DNA of 46,458 nucleotides from positions 1 through 46,458 of the forward strand of contig CAITIE010000036.1 of the NCBI GenBank assembly GCA_903892355.1, given 5' to 3'. This document shows, one piece after another, positions 44,265 to 46,458 of this stretch. This DNA is from an uncultured Pirellula sp. Lineage in GTDB: Bacteria > Planctomycetota > Planctomycetia > Pirellulales > Pirellulaceae. Below the pieces are notes generated by a model that ran no database searches, was not told the origin of the DNA, and saw nothing but the letters and a program-made list of their open reading frames with translations. A program made the position numbers and the translations under genes. Numbering within the stretch: position 1 is the first letter of the stretch; each line of letters starts with the position of its first letter.

Positions 44265-45551
44265 CTATCGACCGCCAACTTTGGAACCCGCATAGAATCG
44301 AGATGGCTGGTAACGGGGAACTGCCATCGGCGTGGGTCGCATGTCAAAACCGACGGCGAGCTTGGTGAAATACTCAATTTGCTCTTTGCGTGTGCCTTGG
44401 TTCAGTTCAGGAATCTTCCGTTGATCTACCAAGTCTGTCAGCAATCTTGGTTGTACGGCGGGTCCGAAGTTCACCCCGAAATCATTCGTGTTCTTGACTA
44501 CCGAGGTTGGCCCGAATCGCTCGATAATTTCTCGAATACCTGGGGTGTAGACAAACTGATTCTTTGCATCAGCAGCCCCGAGCGTGTCGAAGCCTCCAAC
44601 GGTTACGATGCTTTGATTGCGGTCGTGGAATTGGTACGCTTCATAACCTGCAGCACGCAGCGCCTTAACGACGATGTATGCTCGCTCGGCTGCCTTTTCC
44701 AATTCCGTCACTTCATCGCCATTCTTTTTCTTGTCAACGTCTCCGGCGCGTCCCCAAGAGACAAACTTGTCATCCCCCGTGAAGGTTGCAACGCGTACCG
44801 TGTACTTGCCTTTGTTCTCTAGAAGCGAAAATTCGTTATAGCCTGGATCTCGGTTCAGGTCATAAACGAACTTCTCCATCTCCGGAGCTTGGAAAAAATC
44901 TGCCGGTAGCAATGGGTTTCTAGTGACGAATGCAGTTTCAAGAGGTCCCGGCGTTTTGTCTTTGGTCAGCGTACGCAACTTGCTCTTGAACGTTTTGATG
45001 GTTTCGTCCTCGCTCTTGACGTCGCCTGACTTCAAAGTCGTTAGCGATTTTGGCTTGATGGTTTTTACATTCTCGAGCGCTGGCTTCAGAGCTGGACTTT
45101 CGGTGGAATCGAATTCCCCAACCAAAACCGCATACCCCTCTTTGATTTGGGAGTTGCGATACTTCATGACCTTCTGACGACCGTCTTCACGGATCCCTGA
45201 CCCGAGCACCGGTTCGCTATAGTCGAATTTCTTGGGCATGATAAAGGCTTGCAGCCCATGGTCGTTTTGGAGATCCAATGCCAATGCTTCCGCTTTCTCT
45301 TTAGCGGATTCACCTTCGAATGCCATCGCAAAAATCAACCAAGGCCCATTCTCAGCCTTGAGCTCATTCGCATTGTGCAGCATCTCCTTGCTGCCCTGGC
45401 GTTTGAAAATGTTCGATAACGGCGGATCCGCTTGGAGCGTCGACCCGCCCGATACAAGGAGAACTCCAGACATAAACATTGTCGAAGCTTTGACTAATCG
45501 ACTTCGATCCAAACCGCCGAAGTAAGAGTGGAAGATTTGCATTGGTGGCAT
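44265..45551 (-). CDS. Secreted SPOR-like repeat protein, unknown function
   Basis: A 428-residue protein with a signal peptide (LVKASTMFMSGVLLVSGGS, cleavage near LQADPP). Two segments share a SPOR-like pattern: PWLIFAMAFEGESAKEKAEA at about residue 70 and YTVRVATFTGDDKFVSW near residue 250, followed by AAERAYIVVKALRAAGYEAY and VTVGGFDTLG. SPOR domains bind denuded peptidoglycan glycan; that role is inferred. The N-terminal ATG at 45551 is used, with an in-frame ATG nine bases later. The C-terminus is basic and rich in Pro and Arg. Not recognised beyond this. Confidence 0.6.
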   Translation of the reverse strand: MPPMQIFHSYFGGLDRSRLVKASTMFMSGVLLVSGGSTLQADPPLSNIFKRQGSKEMLHNANELKAENGPWLIFAMAFEGESAKEKAEALALDLQNDHGLQAFIMPKKFDYSEPVLGSGIREDGRQKVMKYRNSQIKEGYAVLVGEFDSTESPALKPALENVKTIKPKSLTTLKSGDVKSEDETIKTFKSKLRTLTKDKTPGPLETAFVTRNPLLPADFFQAPEMEKFVYDLNRDPGYNEFSLLENKGKYTVRVATFTGDDKFVSWGRAGDVDKKKNGDEVTELEKAAERAYIVVKALRAAGYEAYQFHDRNQSIVTVGGFDTLGAADAKNQFVYTPGIREIIERFGPTSVVKNTNDFGVNFGPAVQPRLLTDLVDQRKIPELNQGTRKEQIEYFTKLAVGFDMRPTPMAVPRYQPSRFYAGSKVGGR

Positions 45552-45605
45552 CCCTGCTCGTTCTGACTCTGCAATTCACTTCTGCCAAACATCCCGTGTG
45601 GCAGA

Positions 45606-45639
45606 GCCGCGTGGTAGTCACGCATAGTAGTCACGCGGC
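45606..45639. repeat. Eight-base inverted repeat in the gap before the SPOR-like gene
   Basis: gccgcgtg (45606-45613) pairs with cacgcggc (45632-45639) around an 18-base loop that contains tagtcacgc twice, the second copy running into the stem. It is a possible REP-like hairpin or transcription stop without a T-run. Confidence 0.5.
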
Positions 45640-45720
45640 GCCCAAAGCCCGATACAGGATCGGCTTCTACAGGCACCCGGTGTTCATACCTCAGGAATTA
45701 GCAAGTTCCGCGATTCCAAG

Positions 45721-46458
45721 CTAGGGCGATTTGTCCAATTTACCCGCTGCTTTTCTAAAAGCTTCGAATTGTTCACGGATAGACTCGGGGGGACGAAGCC
45801 TGCCGCCGCTCTCTTGCATCCCGCGCAAACTGTCATCCTTGTCCTTCAGCCGATTGACCTTCTGATCCGGGCTACGAAGTCCCAATGCTCGCAATGCCGC
45901 ATCAAGCTCTTCCTTCTTTTCGGGGGTTTTTCGAGCTTGCTCTTTTGCAGCCCGCCACCGATCCGAGAACTTCCGCAAATCCTCTGGACTCCAATTGAGT
46001 TTCTTCAAAAGCTCGGGATCAGGCTGATCACGCTGCCTATCTAAGTACTCGAGCACCATGTCCGTCGTCTTGTCTGCATACTCAAGGTTGGCCTTCTCCG
46101 CGCCAAAATCCTTCGCCACGCTAGGCGTTCCCGGACCAGCATCGCCCGCACTGCTCTCGGGAGTTTTTCCGCTTCGGTTTACCCCTGAACCAGCTTTACT
46201 GGGCTTCGATCCATCTTTCGGTGGTCCATCCGGCACCCCCTCCTCGCCACCATCCCCCGACCCCGGTTGTGCATCCTTGACCCCCTTTGGGTTTTCATCT
46301 GGGTTTCGGATCGACTGAGGTGACTTCTGCCCCGATGGCGAAGACTTGCTGCCAGCCTTATCACCGCCAGCCTTATCACCGCCAGCCTTATCACCGCCAG
46401 CCTTATCACCGCCAGTCTTATCACCGCCAGTCTTGTCACCGCCAGCCTTATCACCGCC
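45721..46458 (-). CDS. Repeat-rich envelope-type protein, C-terminal part (5' end outside window)
   Basis: The frame is open to the right window edge, so the start is outside. The visible 245 residues have a low-complexity N-terminal part: seven GGDKA/GGDKT pentapeptides encoded by a 15-bp tandem repeat, then a Gly/Ser/Pro/Asp-rich linker. A charged, helix-rich C-terminal domain follows (LEYADKTTDMVLEYLDRQRD and FSDRWRAAKEQARKTPEKKE). I recognise no family. The composition suggests a surface or envelope protein with a flexible stalk. Codons stay in frame through all repeat copies. Confidence 0.6.
   Translation of the reverse strand, partial: GGDKAGGDKTGGDKTGGDKAGGDKAGGDKAGGDKAGSKSSPSGQKSPQSIRNPDENPKGVKDAQPGSGDGGEEGVPDGPPKDGSKPSKAGSGVNRSGKTPESSAGDAGPGTPSVAKDFGAEKANLEYADKTTDMVLEYLDRQRDQPDPELLKKLNWSPEDLRKFSDRWRAAKEQARKTPEKKEELDAALRALGLRSPDQKVNRLKDKDDSLRGMQESGGRLRPPESIREQFEAFRKAAGKLDKSP
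46351..46458. repeat. Seven tandem 15-bp repeats, in frame, at the right edge
   Basis: The unit gccagccttatcacc runs seven times from 46351 to 46455 with a few c/t and a/g variants and continues beyond the window. It encodes GGDKA or GGDKT on the minus strand. Confidence 0.95.

Noticed and set aside
46351-46458. CRISPR array
   Set aside because: No spacers; the 15-bp units are in frame and encode a pentapeptide repeat.

Overview
The window looks like a chromosomal segment of a planctomycete, probably in or near the Pirellulales. This is inferred from gene content, not from a marker gene. The supporting content is a tandem 3-keto-disaccharide hydrolase (DUF1080) protein beside a formylglycine-enzyme-like protein and a Tat-exported Gfo/Idh/MocA oxidoreductase, a secreted PQQ-type beta-propeller protein, the futalosine route to menaquinone, a type III polyketide synthase cluster, weak Shine-Dalgarno signals, several TTG/GTG starts and mid-50s GC. 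I see no rRNA, tRNA, transposase, integrase, phage gene or CRISPR array. Thirty-eight coding regions are called; the first and last run off the window.

Layout. 1-4372: end of a membrane protein, a minus-strand fabH-like/mqnA/mqnC group, and a lone PII signalling protein. 4380-7504: a cysteine-rich secreted protein, then eda (KDPG aldolase) and bioA (biotin synthesis). 7667-16195: two divergent, tightly coupled gene sets around a roughly 470-base regulatory gap. The minus arm is methyltransferase, geranylgeranyl-reductase-like flavoprotein, type III PKS, M20 hydrolase and amidohydrolase. The plus arm is a YceI-like lipid-binding protein, a SAM methyltransferase and a membrane methyltransferase. 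Together they read as a pathway for a methylated, possibly redox-active phenolic or pyrone lipid, and this is the most interesting system here. 16237-20364: a VUT-family transporter and an ABC-2 exporter whose permease carries an inserted beta-propeller-like domain.

20695-24854: the DUF1080, FGE-like and Gfo/Idh/MocA carbohydrate-related set. 25033-28644: a PP2C phosphatase, a MotA/TolQ/ExbB channel protein and a secreted helical-repeat protein. 28810-33452: def, dnaK, pheA and an MnmM/YtqB-like methyltransferase. 33435-39985: a PQQ-propeller protein, a second Hsp70-type protein, a prolyl oligopeptidase and an RluA-type pseudouridine synthase. 39939-43929: a complete ribose-type sugar ABC importer (binding lipoprotein, permease, double ATPase) linked by ATGA overlaps and preceded by a terminator or attenuator hairpin. 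44265-46458: a secreted SPOR-like protein and the C-terminal part of a repeat-rich protein.

A recurring feature is short, nearly perfect tandem duplication (13-24 bases), both between genes and in frame within genes. Two convergent gene pairs also overlap at their 3' ends, by 18 and 47 bases.
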